Positions 15,535-25,676 are shown, counted from the stretch's first letter. The stretch is DNA of 36,630 nucleotides from Planctomycetaceae bacterium (GCA_902630355.1 CACOUL010000023.1:1-36630), one strand, 5' to 3'. Translations and numbers: made by a program. Notes: generated by a model not told the origin, from the sequence alone.

Positions 15535-17547
15535 ATGAACACATCTGTTCAAATACTGGCCGAGGTGCATCGCAAAATCCAGGATGGCGATTTAAATGAA
15601 GCAAAGGAGTTGCTTCAACACCTTTTGAAGAGCGATCAATCCCAGAGTGAAGCCTGGAATTTGCTCGGTTGGGTGCAAAGTCAACAAAAAGATTTTTCGG
15701 ATGCGATCGAATCGATCGGTCGGGCCATTGCCATCCATCCCACCGAACCATCGCTACATCGAAACCTCGGCGTTGTTTACCAGAATGCGGCCGATCTGGA
15801 CCAAGCCGTTGCGTGCTTTGAGCGAGCAATTCAACTTATGCCTGATGATGCAAACCCTCACAACGAATTGGGGGTCGCCCTCAAAGCGGTCAATGAGAAC
15901 GGAAAAGCAGTAGTCCACTTACAGAAGGCGGTGCAACTGCAACCGCAGATCCCTCTATTTCGTCAAAACCTCGCCGAAGTACTCGGCAAATTGGAGCGAT
16001 TCGATGAGGCACTCGTCCACTACGAGGAGGCAATCAAAATTGCGCCTCACGACGCGGGACTCAAAAATGGCTCCGGCGTGATGCTGCAAACGGCTGGCAA
16101 GCAGGAGGAGGCAATCGAGCGGTTTCGGGAAGCCCTAGCGGCGGCCCCCAACCACCCACTCTACGAAAATAATCTCGCATCCGCACTTCAATCGATTGGA
16201 GAAGACGATGAAGCGATCATGCACTACGAAAACATTTTGCGTGCGCTTCCCGATTCCGCCGACACGCATGTGAACATCGGCAATTTCCACTTGGCTCGCA
16301 ATGATCTCGACAGTGCCGTGCATCATTTTGGGCGCGCAATTGCGATCGACCCCTCACACTTTGTTGCCCACAACAATTTTGGCTCCACCCTGCTGGACCA
16401 GGGAAAGTTTTCCGAAGCGGCAGACCAATTTCAGCAATCGCTACAGCACAACTCGGAATATGCGCCGGCCTACTTCAATTTGAGTGACCTTGCACTCAAT
16501 AACAAGTTTCATTTTACGGATGAACAAATCCACAAAATGCAATTGCTTGTGAGCAAAGGTGATCTGCCACCAGAATCGGCTTCTGCGATGCTTTTTGCCG
16601 TCGGCAACCATTTTGATTCCCGAGAAAATTATACCGAGGCCTTTCGCGCCTACGCGGTGGCAAATGACATTCAAAAGCAAATCAACGAAACCAAAAATAT
16701 TCGATTCGATTTTGAAAAACGGGAGTCCCTCACAGCTCAAACCATTGAGTTCTTTAACGAAGCCTACTTTAAATCACTACCGAGCGTTGCGAACGACTCA
16801 GAAACCCCTATTTTTATCGTGGGCATGCCCCGCAGCGGCAGCACGCTGATCGAACAAATTATTGCAAGCCATCCTGCAGCGGTAGCCACCGGAGAACTTG
16901 AGGAAGCGGGACGCCTCGCCACCAAAATTCTTCCCCGGCGCGTTGCTGGCGAACATTCGTTTCCGCTCTGTCTCCAAGATATTGAGCCAACGATCCTCGA
17001 GGAAACATCACGGGACTATCTTAAATACTTGCAGCAACACGATGCGGTAAAGCCGGTTTGGAAAACAATCTCGCGCGTCATCGATAAGATGTGGCACAAC
17101 TATTTTTATCTCGGATTTCTACATGCGATGTTTCCCAAAGCGCACTTCATACATAGCAGGCGGGATCCGATGGATATTGGACTATCCTGTTTCTTTCGTC
17201 GACTCTATGCCGTACATTGGTCCTGGGATCTAGCGGATATCGGATATTTCTATCGCCTCTATGATCGATTGATGCAGCATTGGCGAAAAGTCTTGCCCAC
17301 CTCTATCTATGAGGTTGACTATGAAAAACTTGCGCAACACCCGGAAGAGGAAACACGCAAGCTGATCGATTACTGCAATTTACCCTGGGATGATCGTTGC
17401 CTCGAATTTTATGAGAACACCACTGCCGTTCGTACGGCAAGCAGGATCCAGGTCCGCGAACCGATCTATCAGTCGTCCATCGGCAGGTGGAAAAACTATG
17501 CGTCGCAACTTGCGCCTATGAAAGATGCGATGCGAGCAGACGCGTAG
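15535..17547 (+). CDS. TPR-sulfotransferase fusion protein
   Basis: The protein has 670 residues. Residues 1-330 are about nine TPR units (for example NLLGWVQSQQKDFSDAIESI shortened, VACFERAIQLMPDD, HYEEAIKIAPHDAG, HYENILRALPDSA, HFGRAIAIDPSHF). Residues about 420-660 are a PAPS-dependent sulfotransferase domain. The 5'-phosphosulfate loop is GMPRSGST (430-437) and the 3'-phosphate-binding motif is FIHSRRDP (538-545) followed by MDIGLSCF. The enzyme would transfer sulfate from PAPS to a hydroxyl or tyrosyl group, with the TPRs presenting a protein substrate or partner. No signal peptide is seen. ATG 15535 has only a weak AAGAA-like ribosome site. The oxygenase gene follows 74 bp later. This TPR-sulfotransferase arrangement is common in marine bacteria; substrates are generally unknown. 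Confidence 0.9.
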   Translation: MNTSVQILAEVHRKIQDGDLNEAKELLQHLLKSDQSQSEAWNLLGWVQSQQKDFSDAIESIGRAIAIHPTEPSLHRNLGVVYQNAADLDQAVACFERAIQLMPDDANPHNELGVALKAVNENGKAVVHLQKAVQLQPQIPLFRQNLAEVLGKLERFDEALVHYEEAIKIAPHDAGLKNGSGVMLQTAGKQEEAIERFREALAAAPNHPLYENNLASALQSIGEDDEAIMHYENILRALPDSADTHVNIGNFHLARNDLDSAVHHFGRAIAIDPSHFVAHNNFGSTLLDQGKFSEAADQFQQSLQHNSEYAPAYFNLSDLALNNKFHFTDEQIHKMQLLVSKGDLPPESASAMLFAVGNHFDSRENYTEAFRAYAVANDIQKQINETKNIRFDFEKRESLTAQTIEFFNEAYFKSLPSVANDSETPIFIVGMPRSGSTLIEQIIASHPAAVATGELEEAGRLATKILPRRVAGEHSFPLCLQDIEPTILEETSRDYLKYLQQHDAVKPVWKTISRVIDKMWHNYFYLGFLHAMFPKAHFIHSRRDPMDIGLSCFFRRLYAVHWSWDLADIGYFYRLYDRLMQHWRKVLPTSIYEVDYEKLAQHPEEETRKLIDYCNLPWDDRCLEFYENTTAVRTASRIQVREPIYQSSIGRWKNYASQLAPMKDAMRADA

Positions 17548-17621
17548 ATCCTAGACGCCCTTCTCCCTCAGCCCTAAAATGCGGAACGTACTTAGATCGT
17601 AGCCGCTGCAGGAATCGCACA

Positions 17622-18272
17622 ATGTTCGGCGAAAAAGACACCATTCAGATTTTCCCCTACCCCGTCTGGCTCTTCAGCGTGGATGCTGATCGAGTTGAAA
17701 CCATCAATCAAAAAGCGAACGCTGCGATCACTCAAATGCGGCAGGCAGAACCTCCCGGTATTCCGGGAGCGCATTGGCAATCTCCCAACGATCTGCAAGC
17801 ACGGGATGAGTTCGGAGAACTCGTGGAAACCATTAGCGGAGCGACCAAAGAAATATTCACAGAACTGCGTATTCCCACCGATGCCTTCCTCGTCACCGGG
17901 ATGTGGATTAATCTTCGCCCCCCCGGGACGCAGCATCCGGCCCATACGCATCCGAATAACTACTTGAGCGGCACGTATTACGTCACAGCGCCGAGCGGTG
18001 GTGATGCGATTGTCTTTCGAGACCCGCGCGTCGAGACCAACATTATCTCGCCGCAGTTTTCTGAGCAGACGGAACTTAATACACGAGAAATCATGGTGCC
18101 GGTCGAACCGGGCATGTTGGTTATGTTTCCCTCGTGGCTGCCCCATTTCGTCCCACCGAATCAAGGCAATGCCGATCGCATCAGTATCAGTTTCAACGTT
18201 ATGTTTGAGTCCTACGGAGAGACAATCAGCCGTCCTAAGTGGACCTTTGATCAAACCCCGGAAGAATCTTAA
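17622..18272 (+). CDS. Putative 2OG-Fe(II) oxygenase of the TIGR02466 type
   Basis: ATG 17622 lies behind GGAA and begins the conserved region (IQIFPYPVWLF); the longer ORF from 17487 only reads through the end of the preceding gene. The 216-residue product has a double-stranded beta-helix oxygenase pattern. The candidate iron ligands are His108 and His110 (or His105) in QHPAHTHPNNYLSGTYY and His175 in FPSWLPHFVPPN, with Arg186 in RISISFN as the 2-oxoglutarate anchor. It would hydroxylate a substrate using O2 and 2-oxoglutarate in the cytoplasm. Position directly after the TPR-sulfotransferase suggests a shared substrate. The family is uncharacterised as far as I know. Confidence 0.85.
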   Translation: MFGEKDTIQIFPYPVWLFSVDADRVETINQKANAAITQMRQAEPPGIPGAHWQSPNDLQARDEFGELVETISGATKEIFTELRIPTDAFLVTGMWINLRPPGTQHPAHTHPNNYLSGTYYVTAPSGGDAIVFRDPRVETNIISPQFSEQTELNTREIMVPVEPGMLVMFPSWLPHFVPPNQGNADRISISFNVMFESYGETISRPKWTFDQTPEES

Positions 18273-18348
18273 CTCACTTAGATCGCAGGTGGCGCATCAG
18301 CGATCAAGCAGGAGATCAATCACCTTCACCCTGAGTCGACTGCTTCTC

Positions 18349-19014
18349 ATGGCACGAAATTTCACGACACCCTACCCTGCAAACCGATATCTTTGGCTGC
18401 TTGCAATTGCGTGGCTTGCCAGTGGCTGCAGCTCGGATCAACCTGCTCGTACCGATACGAGGAAAGCGGAGTCCGCGGAAAAAAAAGAACTTCCGATTCT
18501 AGTCCAACTCCCCGATTTCAAACTGCGCGATCAAACGGGAAATTCGTTTGGCACAGATCAGCTCAAAGATAAACCGTGGGTCGCTAATTTTATTTTTACC
18601 CGTTGCCCGACGACCTGTCCGATCCAAACCCGCAACTTAGCCAAACTTCAGAAGCAACTGAAGAAAATGTCGGGGGCAGAGGATGTGCAACTGGTGAGCA
18701 TCACAGTCGATCCACAATTTGACACGGAGGCCGTGCTGGCCGACTATGCACAAAAGATGAAAGCCGATCCGCAAGGGTGGCACTTTCTTACGGGCACACG
18801 CGATGATATTTGGCAACTTTGCAAAAAAGGATTCAAACTTGCTGTGGACGATGCCCCGCCCGAAGCCCCCAGCCCGATTATGCACAGCTCTAAAATGATG
18901 CTCGTTGATCGCGAGGGTCGCATTCGGGGCTTCTATGAAGGCACCACGCGCGAGGGAATCGGAAATTTGCGTGCCGCAATCGAAAAACTGGTTGAGACAA
19001 ACGACAAATCGTGA
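18349..19014 (+). CDS. SCO1/SenC family copper-binding lipoprotein
   Basis: ATG 18349 gives a lipoprotein signal ending in lipobox ASGC (Cys27); the ORF extends further upstream but overlaps the oxygenase gene. The 221-residue product has the SCO thioredoxin fold with copper ligands Cys86 and Cys90 in TRCPTTCP and His179 in IMHSSKM, plus SITVDPQFDT. SCO proteins deliver copper to, or keep reduced, the CuA site of cytochrome oxidase on the outer face of the membrane. No oxidase subunit or other heme-copper gene is in the window, so the target is elsewhere. A clear ribosome site is not visible next to the ATG; a GGAG lies about 35 bp upstream, which is too far. Confidence 0.92.
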   Translation: MARNFTTPYPANRYLWLLAIAWLASGCSSDQPARTDTRKAESAEKKELPILVQLPDFKLRDQTGNSFGTDQLKDKPWVANFIFTRCPTTCPIQTRNLAKLQKQLKKMSGAEDVQLVSITVDPQFDTEAVLADYAQKMKADPQGWHFLTGTRDDIWQLCKKGFKLAVDDAPPEAPSPIMHSSKMMLVDREGRIRGFYEGTTREGIGNLRAAIEKLVETNDKS

Positions 19015-19117
19015 GCGGTTTTCCCTTCGGTCGGCGACCCGATTGAATTCTCCGCCATCTCCTGAGATATTGTCTCGCTCCCTTGTCCCCGTCCCTTCGC
19101 ACCGAGGAATACTACCG

Positions 19118-20044
19118 ATGTGGCACCGCACCTTTCTCTGTTTGCTCTGTTTTCTCTCATTCGATGTAGCAGCACGTGCCGCGTGGAACGTGAAAAAGAT
19201 TACAGAGGTCGAAGGATTTGAAATTCCGGAATGCGTTGTCGTCGACTCTAAAAACAATAAAGCATACGTTTCGAACGTTGCTGCGGCCGTAGAAGGCGAA
19301 GGATACGATCGTTTTTGGGCCGACGATGGGAATGGGTTTATTTCAGAGTTTTCGCTCCCCGACTCACCCCAGAGGCGGCGAAAGCGTTCCGACAATCCCT
19401 CGCTCGGTGAAAAAAAGATAACACCAAAAGACTTTGCTCGCAGCAGCGAAGAATTTCGCTTCAGTGGGCCCAAGGGAATGTGCATTTTAGGTAATTCTCT
19501 CTGGGTTACCGACATCGATCGGGTGCTCGTCTTTTCGCTCGACGGGAAGCATGCTCCACAGGTCGTCGAGGTACCCGAAGCCATTGCGCTGAACGACGTG
19601 GCGAGCGATGGACAATTTGCCTACGCCACCGATTCGGCTGCCGGGAAATGCTACCGCCTTCACGCGGGTGGAAAGCACGAGGAGATTCCTGCACCGAGGG
19701 GGATCAATGGCATCACGTTTCACAAAAATAAAATGTACGGAGCAAGTTGGGGTTTGAGCGATATCTACGAATTAGATCGTGACGGAGTCAAGCCTCCCAG
19801 AGCTTTTGGCCTTACCGAGTACTTCAAAACACCCGATGGCATCGAAGTGCTCGATGATGGCACGTTCCTCGTATCTGATTCGGAGGGAAATCAGGTGGTC
19901 ACAATCTCGCCTGACGAGAAAACGGTGACACGGATCATCGAATGTGCAGCGCCAGCCGACATCGGGATTGATCGTTCGCGTGGGCTGCTTTTTGTCCCCC
20001 GATTTTTTGAGAGTGGAGTCGATATCTATCAACTCTCGAGATAG
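19118..20044 (+). CDS. Secreted SMP-30/gluconolactonase-like beta-propeller protein
   Basis: ATG 19118 follows GAGGAAT (about 19104-19110) and opens a Sec signal (MWHRTFLCLLCFLSFDVAARA); the in-frame upstream extension overlaps the SCO1 gene and is rejected. The 308-residue mature-type sequence shows propeller-like strands: IPECVVVDSKNNKAYVSN, GPKGMCILGNSLWVTD, INGITFHKNKMYGAS and TPDGIEVLDDGTFLVSD. The closest family is SMP-30/LRE-like proteins, which include lactonases but also many non-enzymatic propellers. The N-terminal P-E motif is compatible with the metal-binding Glu of SMP-30. It would act in the periplasm or outside the cell. It lies 72 bp before the TIM-barrel gene, so an operon is plausible. 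Confidence 0.75.
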   Translation: MWHRTFLCLLCFLSFDVAARAAWNVKKITEVEGFEIPECVVVDSKNNKAYVSNVAAAVEGEGYDRFWADDGNGFISEFSLPDSPQRRRKRSDNPSLGEKKITPKDFARSSEEFRFSGPKGMCILGNSLWVTDIDRVLVFSLDGKHAPQVVEVPEAIALNDVASDGQFAYATDSAAGKCYRLHAGGKHEEIPAPRGINGITFHKNKMYGASWGLSDIYELDRDGVKPPRAFGLTEYFKTPDGIEVLDDGTFLVSDSEGNQVVTISPDEKTVTRIIECAAPADIGIDRSRGLLFVPRFFESGVDIYQLSR

Positions 20045-20116
20045 TAGCCGAGGTCGTTCAGCGCATAACGCAAAACGGAACATTTTTGATTACAGCAGGA
20101 ACAAGGAGATCTATCC

Positions 20117-20965
20117 ATGTTGGTTGGATGTGGTGAATGGGGCTTTCGCGAAATGCCCATGGAGCAACATTTTCAAATTTGCCAGGACTTCGGGTTCCAC
20201 TTCATGGAATTTGGTATCGGAGGAGGGCAAACCGGCAGGCTCCCGGAAGAACCTGCAGATGATGACATTGAGGCCTTCCTCGCAATGGGAAAGCAATTCG
20301 GAATCGAAACTCCATTCTGCTGTATCGAAAATGATTTCACGCTTGCAGACGCGCAGGCACACGAAACAATGGTCGATAAGGTCTTGAGCCAGATTCGTGC
20401 GGCTGCCGCCTGCGGCGCAACGCACGTTCGCCTCTTTGCCGGGTTCACTCCAGTGGACCAGATGACCGACGAATCCTGGGGAAGAATGTTCGAGGCATTT
20501 TCTCGCTGTGACGCCCTTTGCGAACAACACGGAATGCAGATTGCGATCGAGACCCATGGAGCGATCGAACTCGATGAAACGGGCGCGGCGATCCATAGCC
20601 ATACGGCGTCAACCCATCCCGATTCGCTGCGTAAATTGTTGGCCGCATTACCCGAGCGAATCGGTTTCAACTACGACCCGGGCAATCTCAAGCCTCTTGC
20701 GGAAGGCGATCCGCTGCTGCGACTCGATCTGCTCGATAAGCGCATTAATTACTGCCACCTGAAAGACTGGCGGAAGAGCGGTAAGGGATGGGTGGCCTGT
20801 GCGATCGGCGACGACGATCTCGACTACGGCCCTCTCTTTAAGAAAATGTCGTTCGACGGTGTCTACCTGATCGAGTATGAACCGCTCGAGGATCCCCGCG
20901 AGGGAATCCAGCGGAGTCTCGATTATCTTTCAAGCACTGTCGATCAGGTGGACTTTGGAAAGTGA
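20117..20965 (+). CDS. Sugar phosphate isomerase/epimerase-like TIM-barrel protein (AP endonuclease 2 family)
   Basis: ATG 20117 follows AAGGAG (about 20101-20106). The 282-residue protein has the xylose-isomerase-like barrel pattern with likely divalent-metal ligands Glu in IAIETHG, Asp in GFNYDPGN, His in YCHLKD and Glu in YLIEYEP. No signal peptide, so cytoplasmic. Family members isomerise or epimerise sugars and inositols. Planctomycetes carry many, usually beside exported glycan-degrading genes; the neighbouring secreted propeller fits that pattern. The exact substrate is not predictable. Confidence 0.85.
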   Translation: MLVGCGEWGFREMPMEQHFQICQDFGFHFMEFGIGGGQTGRLPEEPADDDIEAFLAMGKQFGIETPFCCIENDFTLADAQAHETMVDKVLSQIRAAAACGATHVRLFAGFTPVDQMTDESWGRMFEAFSRCDALCEQHGMQIAIETHGAIELDETGAAIHSHTASTHPDSLRKLLAALPERIGFNYDPGNLKPLAEGDPLLRLDLLDKRINYCHLKDWRKSGKGWVACAIGDDDLDYGPLFKKMSFDGVYLIEYEPLEDPREGIQRSLDYLSSTVDQVDFGK

Positions 20966-21042
20966 TTCCCGTCTTGATACCACCGGGGCAGCAGGGTTGC
21001 GGATTCCGGATCGCGATCGGGAAAGAGGTTTTTTTGAAAGTT

Positions 21043-21060
21043 AAACCCGCTATAGGGTTT
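21043..21060 (+). terminator. Hairpin between the TIM-barrel and DUF1553 genes
   Basis: AAACCC (21043-21048) and GGGTTT (21055-21060) form a perfect 6-bp stem with a 6-base loop, followed by TCTG. It may be a weak terminator for the gene ending at 20965. A second hairpin follows at 21136. Confidence 0.25.
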
Positions 21061-21135
21061 TCTGTCGACGAGCGTCTTTGAGGGTGGCAAAAAAGCGTCT
21101 CGGGATACCGCTCCGGCGGTCGATATGCTTTAATA

Positions 21136-21149
21136 GAGGAGTATTCCTC
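21136..21149 (+). promoter_or_regulatory. GAGGA-gtat-TCCTC hairpin in the DUF1553 leader
   Basis: A perfect 5-bp inverted repeat with a 4-base loop lies 35 bp before ATG 21185. The left arm resembles a Shine-Dalgarno sequence but is too far from the ATG. The DUF1553 gene itself has no strong ribosome site, so the structure could influence its translation. Confidence 0.2.
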
Positions 21150-21184
21150 ACCCTTCCCGGCACCTTCGATTTGGCCCCCGGTCG

Positions 21185-24181
21185 ATGCGCATGATGAGAA
21201 TGTTTGTCTCTTTAAGTCGCCTGCGGATCTATTTTTTCTCCGCCGGATTTCTGGCAGGTGTCCTTAGCCTTGCCGTGGAAGTACCTGCGGCAGAGCGAGT
21301 CGATTTTGTCCGCGATATCCAACCGCTGCTCTCGACACACTGCTATGCGTGCCACGCCGAAACCGAGGTCGAAGGAGGGATTCGCTGGGATCAGAAATCG
21401 GCCCTGATGGGCGGTGATTCTGGCGAGGTCACGGTGGTGCCCGGCAAGCCCACCGAGGGAACCCTGCTCGCATATGTTCGAGGTGAGGGGGATGAAAGAA
21501 TGCCTCCCGAAGGGGAGGGAGAACCGCTGAGCGACAATGAGATTTTGTTGCTTGAGCGCTGGATTGCCCAAGGTGCCGAGTGGCCCGACGATGCTCAAGC
21601 GGAACAGAAAATAACACACTGGTCGCTCATCGCTCCGGAAAAAAAATCGCTGCCGACAATCGAGGATGAAGCATGGGCGAAAAATCCCATCGATCACTTT
21701 GTCCTCGCCCGGCTAGAGGCCGAGGGACTCCGTCCTCAACGACCGGCCGACCGCTATACCATTGCACGCCGCGTTTACCTTGATTTGATCGGTCTGCCGC
21801 CGACCCCCGAACAGGTCGATGCCTTTGTGAGCGATACCGATCCGGGCGCCTATGAGCGACTCGTCGACCAGCTACTTTCCTCGCCCGAGTATGGAGAGCG
21901 TTGGGCCAGGATGTGGCTCGATCTAGCCCGCTACGCCGACACGCAAGGCTATGAGAAGGATGCGCGGCGAACGATTTATTCGTTTCGCGACTGGGTCATC
22001 AAGGCGTTTAATGGCGACATGCCATTCGACCGATTCACAATCGAACAATTGGCGGGGGACATGCTGCCGAACCCGACAACCGATCAACTTGTCGCTACCG
22101 CCTTTCATCGCAACACGATGACGAATACCGAGGGCGGAACCGATGACGAAGAATTCCGTACCGCAGCGATTGTCGATCGCGTCAACACCACCGGGCAAGT
22201 ATGGCTTGGACTGACCGTGGGCTGCGCTCAATGCCATACCCACAAATACGATCCGCTGACTCAGCGCGAGTACTACCAACTTTATGCTTTCCTGAATCAG
22301 AGTGAAGATAGCGATAAACCGTCCGAGACGCCGACGATGGAGGTCCTGCCGCCCGATTCGCGCGAGCCACTCGAAACACGCATGCGAGAATTGGCCGACC
22401 TGAAGGAGCAACTGCAGCAGGAAACGCCCGAATTGCTCGCAGCAGAGCAAATGTGGGCCAGTCAACTTGCCGAGCAAGGGCCACCCAAAGCGCCCGAATA
22501 TGGCACCTGGCAGGCGATCGGACCGTTTGAAGTGAGTGACTTCAATGCTGCTTTCGCGACCGTTTTTCCACCCGAAGTGGAGGTCGATCTGGATGCCGAA
22601 TACGAAGATGGAAAACTCAAATGGAATGCCCGTCCCGATTACAACGACGGGCGGGTCCATCCGCTGACCGGCGATTATGTGGCCACCTACCTGTACCGCA
22701 CGATTGAAGCCGAGGAGGCGGGGCCGGTCGAATTGTATTTCGGGAGCGACGATGGCATTAAAGTCTGGCTCAATGGGCAACCAATCCACGAAAACAAAAT
22801 CGGGCGATCGGCATTACCGGATCAAGATCGCGTGCGGGCAACACTTCGCACCGGCACCAACCATCTGCTCATGAAAATCGCCAACGGAGGCGGCAAGAGT
22901 GGTTTTTATTTTCGCGCCCGTCTGGGAGAGTTGCCCGAGAGCCTGCTGGCGGCGGCGCGTGCCCCTGCGGAAGGGCGAACGAAAGAACAGCAAGAGCAAA
23001 TCACCTCCTACTTCCGCACGATCACGCCGTTGCTCAAACCGCTGCACGATGAGATTTTTCGCGTCGAGACGGAGATTCGCAAAATAAGGGACCTGGCTCG
23101 CGCTCCCACCGTTCCGATCATGCGCGAACTCCCACCGTATCAGCGACGTACTACAAATGTGATGATTCGGGGAAGTTTTCTGGACAAGGGCCCAGTGGTC
23201 GAAGCAGGCGTGCCCGCGTCGCTCCATCCGCTGCCCGAAGATGCGCCGGTTAACCGTATGGGCCTGGCGCATTGGATCATGGACACCAACAATCCACTCA
23301 CCGCCCGAGTGACAGTCAATCGCTTCTGGGAAAAGATTTTTGGTCGGGGACTCGTGGAGACGAGTGAGGACTTCGGCACACAGGGGCAACCTCCCACGCA
23401 TCCCGAACTACTCGATTATTTGGCCCTGCGGTTCACCGAAAATGGGTGGTCGATGAAAGAACTGTTGCGCGAGATCGTCACGTCCGCTACCTACCGCCAA
23501 AGCTCGCAGATCGACGAGGAGCGACTTGCCCGCGATCCGGATAACATTTTGTTTTGCCGCGGTCCCCGTTTCCGCCTCGAAGCTGAGATGGTTCGCGACG
23601 CCGCCCTTGCCACGAGCGGGCTGCTGAGTGGAAAAATGTATGGAAAAAGCGTGATGCCACCACAACCGGAAGGTGTGTGGCAGGTGGTCTACAGCGCCGA
23701 CAAGTGGGAAACGAGTGAAGGCGAAGATCGTTACCGCCGAGGGCTTTATACGTTCTGGCGACGCACCAGCCCGTATCCGGCAATGATGGCGTTCGATGCA
23801 ACGAGCCGCGAAGTCTGCACGGTCCGTCGCATTCGCACCAATACACCACTCGCCGCGCTGGTGACCCTCAACGATCCCGCTTTCGTCGAGGCCGCCCAGG
23901 CCCTCGCCCGCGATACAGTGAACAGCAACGCGGACGATCTCCAGGACCGGATATCGTACCTGTTCCGGCGCTGTCTGGTACGTCCGCCGCGCGACGATGA
24001 AATGGCTAGTATTCAAAAGCTTTACCAAGCAGCAATGGATCACTATCGCAACCATCCGGAGGATGCCATCGAGATGGCGGGGCTCAGCGACGGCGCGAAT
24101 ACCGATGCGGCGACGCTTGCTTCCTGGACCGTGATTGGCAACATGCTCTTGAACCTGGATGAAACGCTCACCAAAGGCTAA
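21185..24181 (+). CDS. Planctomycete cytochrome c-like DUF1549/DUF1553 protein
   Basis: The 998-residue secreted protein has three parts typical of planctomycetes. A signal peptide (to about residue 36) precedes a PSCyt1 cytochrome c domain with heme motif Cys53-x-x-Cys56-His57 (CYACH) and a distal MPPEGEG. DUF1549 (about 165-375) contains [20 protein letters not shown] shortened, [16 protein letters not shown] and [15 protein letters not shown]1553 (about 690-980) contains [20 protein letters not shown] and [15 protein letters not shown]. Between them, residues about 440-590 hold a beta-rich insert ([19 protein letters not shown]), like a PA14 or carbohydrate-binding module. Several ATGs cluster at 21185-21200; the first is kept. 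The DUF1501 gene follows 25 bp later. These pairs are thought to act in degradation of complex glycans, but the reaction is not established. Confidence 0.93.
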   Translation: MRMMRMFVSLSRLRIYFFSAGFLAGVLSLAVEVPAAERVDFVRDIQPLLSTHCYACHAETEVEGGIRWDQKSALMGGDSGEVTVVPGKPTEGTLLAYVRGEGDERMPPEGEGEPLSDNEILLLERWIAQGAEWPDDAQAEQKITHWSLIAPEKKSLPTIEDEAWAKNPIDHFVLARLEAEGLRPQRPADRYTIARRVYLDLIGLPPTPEQVDAFVSDTDPGAYERLVDQLLSSPEYGERWARMWLDLARYADTQGYEKDARRTIYSFRDWVIKAFNGDMPFDRFTIEQLAGDMLPNPTTDQLVATAFHRNTMTNTEGGTDDEEFRTAAIVDRVNTTGQVWLGLTVGCAQCHTHKYDPLTQREYYQLYAFLNQSEDSDKPSETPTMEVLPPDSREPLETRMRELADLKEQLQQETPELLAAEQMWASQLAEQGPPKAPEYGTWQAIGPFEVSDFNAAFATVFPPEVEVDLDAEYEDGKLKWNARPDYNDGRVHPLTGDYVATYLYRTIEAEEAGPVELYFGSDDGIKVWLNGQPIHENKIGRSALPDQDRVRATLRTGTNHLLMKIANGGGKSGFYFRARLGELPESLLAAARAPAEGRTKEQQEQITSYFRTITPLLKPLHDEIFRVETEIRKIRDLARAPTVPIMRELPPYQRRTTNVMIRGSFLDKGPVVEAGVPASLHPLPEDAPVNRMGLAHWIMDTNNPLTARVTVNRFWEKIFGRGLVETSEDFGTQGQPPTHPELLDYLALRFTENGWSMKELLREIVTSATYRQSSQIDEERLARDPDNILFCRGPRFRLEAEMVRDAALATSGLLSGKMYGKSVMPPQPEGVWQVVYSADKWETSEGEDRYRRGLYTFWRRTSPYPAMMAFDATSREVCTVRRIRTNTPLAALVTLNDPAFVEAAQALARDTVNSNADDLQDRISYLFRRCLVRPPRDDEMASIQKLYQAAMDHYRNHPEDAIEMAGLSDGANTDAATLASWTVIGNMLLNLDETLTKG

Positions 24182-24206
24182 AGCCTCAGCAATCGGGAGT
24201 TTGAAA

Positions 24207-25670
24207 ATGCAAAATGCAAGGCAACTTTGGAACCTCACACGACGCCATTTTTTGGGTGGATCCACCGCAGGACTCGGTGCTGCGGCGTTGGGACAGCTTT
24301 TGACCACCGATGGCTGGGCCGCAGGAACACAGCAGAAAAATCAAATCGCTCAGCCGTTGGCGTCGAAACTGCCGCCTCTTCCAGCAACCGCCAAAAGTGT
24401 CATCTATCTGCATATGGCGGGCTCCCCTCCCCAACAGGAACTGTTTGACTACAAACCGAAATTACAAGAATACAACGACAAAGACTGTCCGGATGAATAT
24501 CTGAAAGGCGAACGTTTCGCTTTTATTAAGGGGCACCCACAACTGCTGGGAACACCGTACAAGTTTTCTCGACACGGCGAGAGTGGGCAGCAAATTTCGG
24601 AACTGCTCCCCCTGCTCTCCTCGCTCGCCGATGATTTGTGCATCGTGCGTTCGATGCACAGCGATCAATTCAATCATGCCCCGGCACAAATGCTGCTCTA
24701 CACCGGAAGCCCCCAATTCGGCAAACCATCGATGGGCTCATGGATCACCTACGGATTGGGAAGCGAAAACCAGGACCTTCCCGGTTTTGTGGTACTCGTG
24801 TCCGGAAACAAAGTGCCGAGCGCCGGAAAAAGTGCCTGGGGTTCAGGATTTTTGCCGGGCGTCTTTCAGGGTGTGCAATGTCGCACCAAAGGGGAGCCGG
24901 TATTATTCGTCAATAATCCGGCAGGGATGAACCGCCAGGTGCGCCGCCTTTCGCTCGATACGCTGCGAGAACTGAACGAATTGCAGATGGCAGAGCAAGG
25001 TGATCCCGAAATTGCTACCCGCATCGCCCAATACGAGATGGCGTACAGGATGCAAATCAGCGTGCCGGAAGTGATGGATATCGGTAAAGAATCGGCAGAC
25101 ACCCACGAGTTTTATGGGTCAAAACCCGGAGAAACCTCATTTGCAAACAACTGTTTGCTTGCCCGTCGCCTCGTTGAGAGTGGAGTCCGGTTTGTGCAAC
25201 TTTTCGATTGGGGATGGGATATCCACGGCACGGCAGCGAGCAACGATATTGTCGAGCACTTGCCGAAAAAGTGCAAAGAGATCGATACACCGATTTATGC
25301 ACTACTCACGGATCTCAAGCGCCGCGGCCTGCTCGATGAGACGCTGGTGGTATGGAGCGGCGAATTCGGGCGAACCCCGATGAATGAAAAACGCGATAAC
25401 TCAAAATATCTCGGACGCGACCACCATCCACACAGCATGAGTCTCTGGATGGCGGGTGGTGGCATCAAACCTGGTTTTTCCTACGGGTCGACCGACGAAC
25501 TCGGTTATCACGTGACCGATAAGAAGATGCACATCCACGACCTGCAGGCCACAATTCTGAATCTGCTCGGATTCGACCCCCACAAGTTCAGTGTGCCCTA
25601 TCAGGGGCTCAATCAGCGGCTCATCGGGCCGACTGAGGAGCCGCGGGTGATCACCGACCTGATCGCCTAG
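24207..25670 (+). CDS. DUF1501 protein with Tat signal
   Basis: ATG 24207 (MQNARQLW) lies 7 bp after GGGAG (24195-24199) and is preferred to ATG 24159, which overlaps the preceding gene. The 487-residue protein carries a twin-arginine signal (TRRHFLGGSTAGLGAAALG). DUF1501 features include YLHMAGSPPQQELFDYKP, RSMHSDQFNHAPAQM, GSPQFGKPSMGSWITYGLGS and VVWSGEFGRTP. The fold is related to the alkaline phosphatase/sulfatase superfamily. Export by Tat suggests folding with a metal cofactor before transport. It is translationally close to the DUF1553 gene and they are nearly always partners in planctomycetes. Function is unproven. It ends 6 bp from the convergent amidase-like gene. Confidence 0.93.
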   Translation: MQNARQLWNLTRRHFLGGSTAGLGAAALGQLLTTDGWAAGTQQKNQIAQPLASKLPPLPATAKSVIYLHMAGSPPQQELFDYKPKLQEYNDKDCPDEYLKGERFAFIKGHPQLLGTPYKFSRHGESGQQISELLPLLSSLADDLCIVRSMHSDQFNHAPAQMLLYTGSPQFGKPSMGSWITYGLGSENQDLPGFVVLVSGNKVPSAGKSAWGSGFLPGVFQGVQCRTKGEPVLFVNNPAGMNRQVRRLSLDTLRELNELQMAEQGDPEIATRIAQYEMAYRMQISVPEVMDIGKESADTHEFYGSKPGETSFANNCLLARRLVESGVRFVQLFDWGWDIHGTAASNDIVEHLPKKCKEIDTPIYALLTDLKRRGLLDETLVVWSGEFGRTPMNEKRDNSKYLGRDHHPHSMSLWMAGGGIKPGFSYGSTDELGYHVTDKKMHIHDLQATILNLLGFDPHKFSVPYQGLNQRLIGPTEEPRVITDLIA

Positions 25671-25676
25671 GAAACG

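Noticed and set aside
18637-19584. 315-codon minus-strand ORF across the SCO1 and propeller genes
   Set aside because: Overlaps two well-supported plus-strand genes, and its sequence shows no family features.
23408-24307. 299-codon minus-strand ORF over the DUF1553 end
   Set aside because: Antisense shadow of a conserved domain; no ribosome site or motif.
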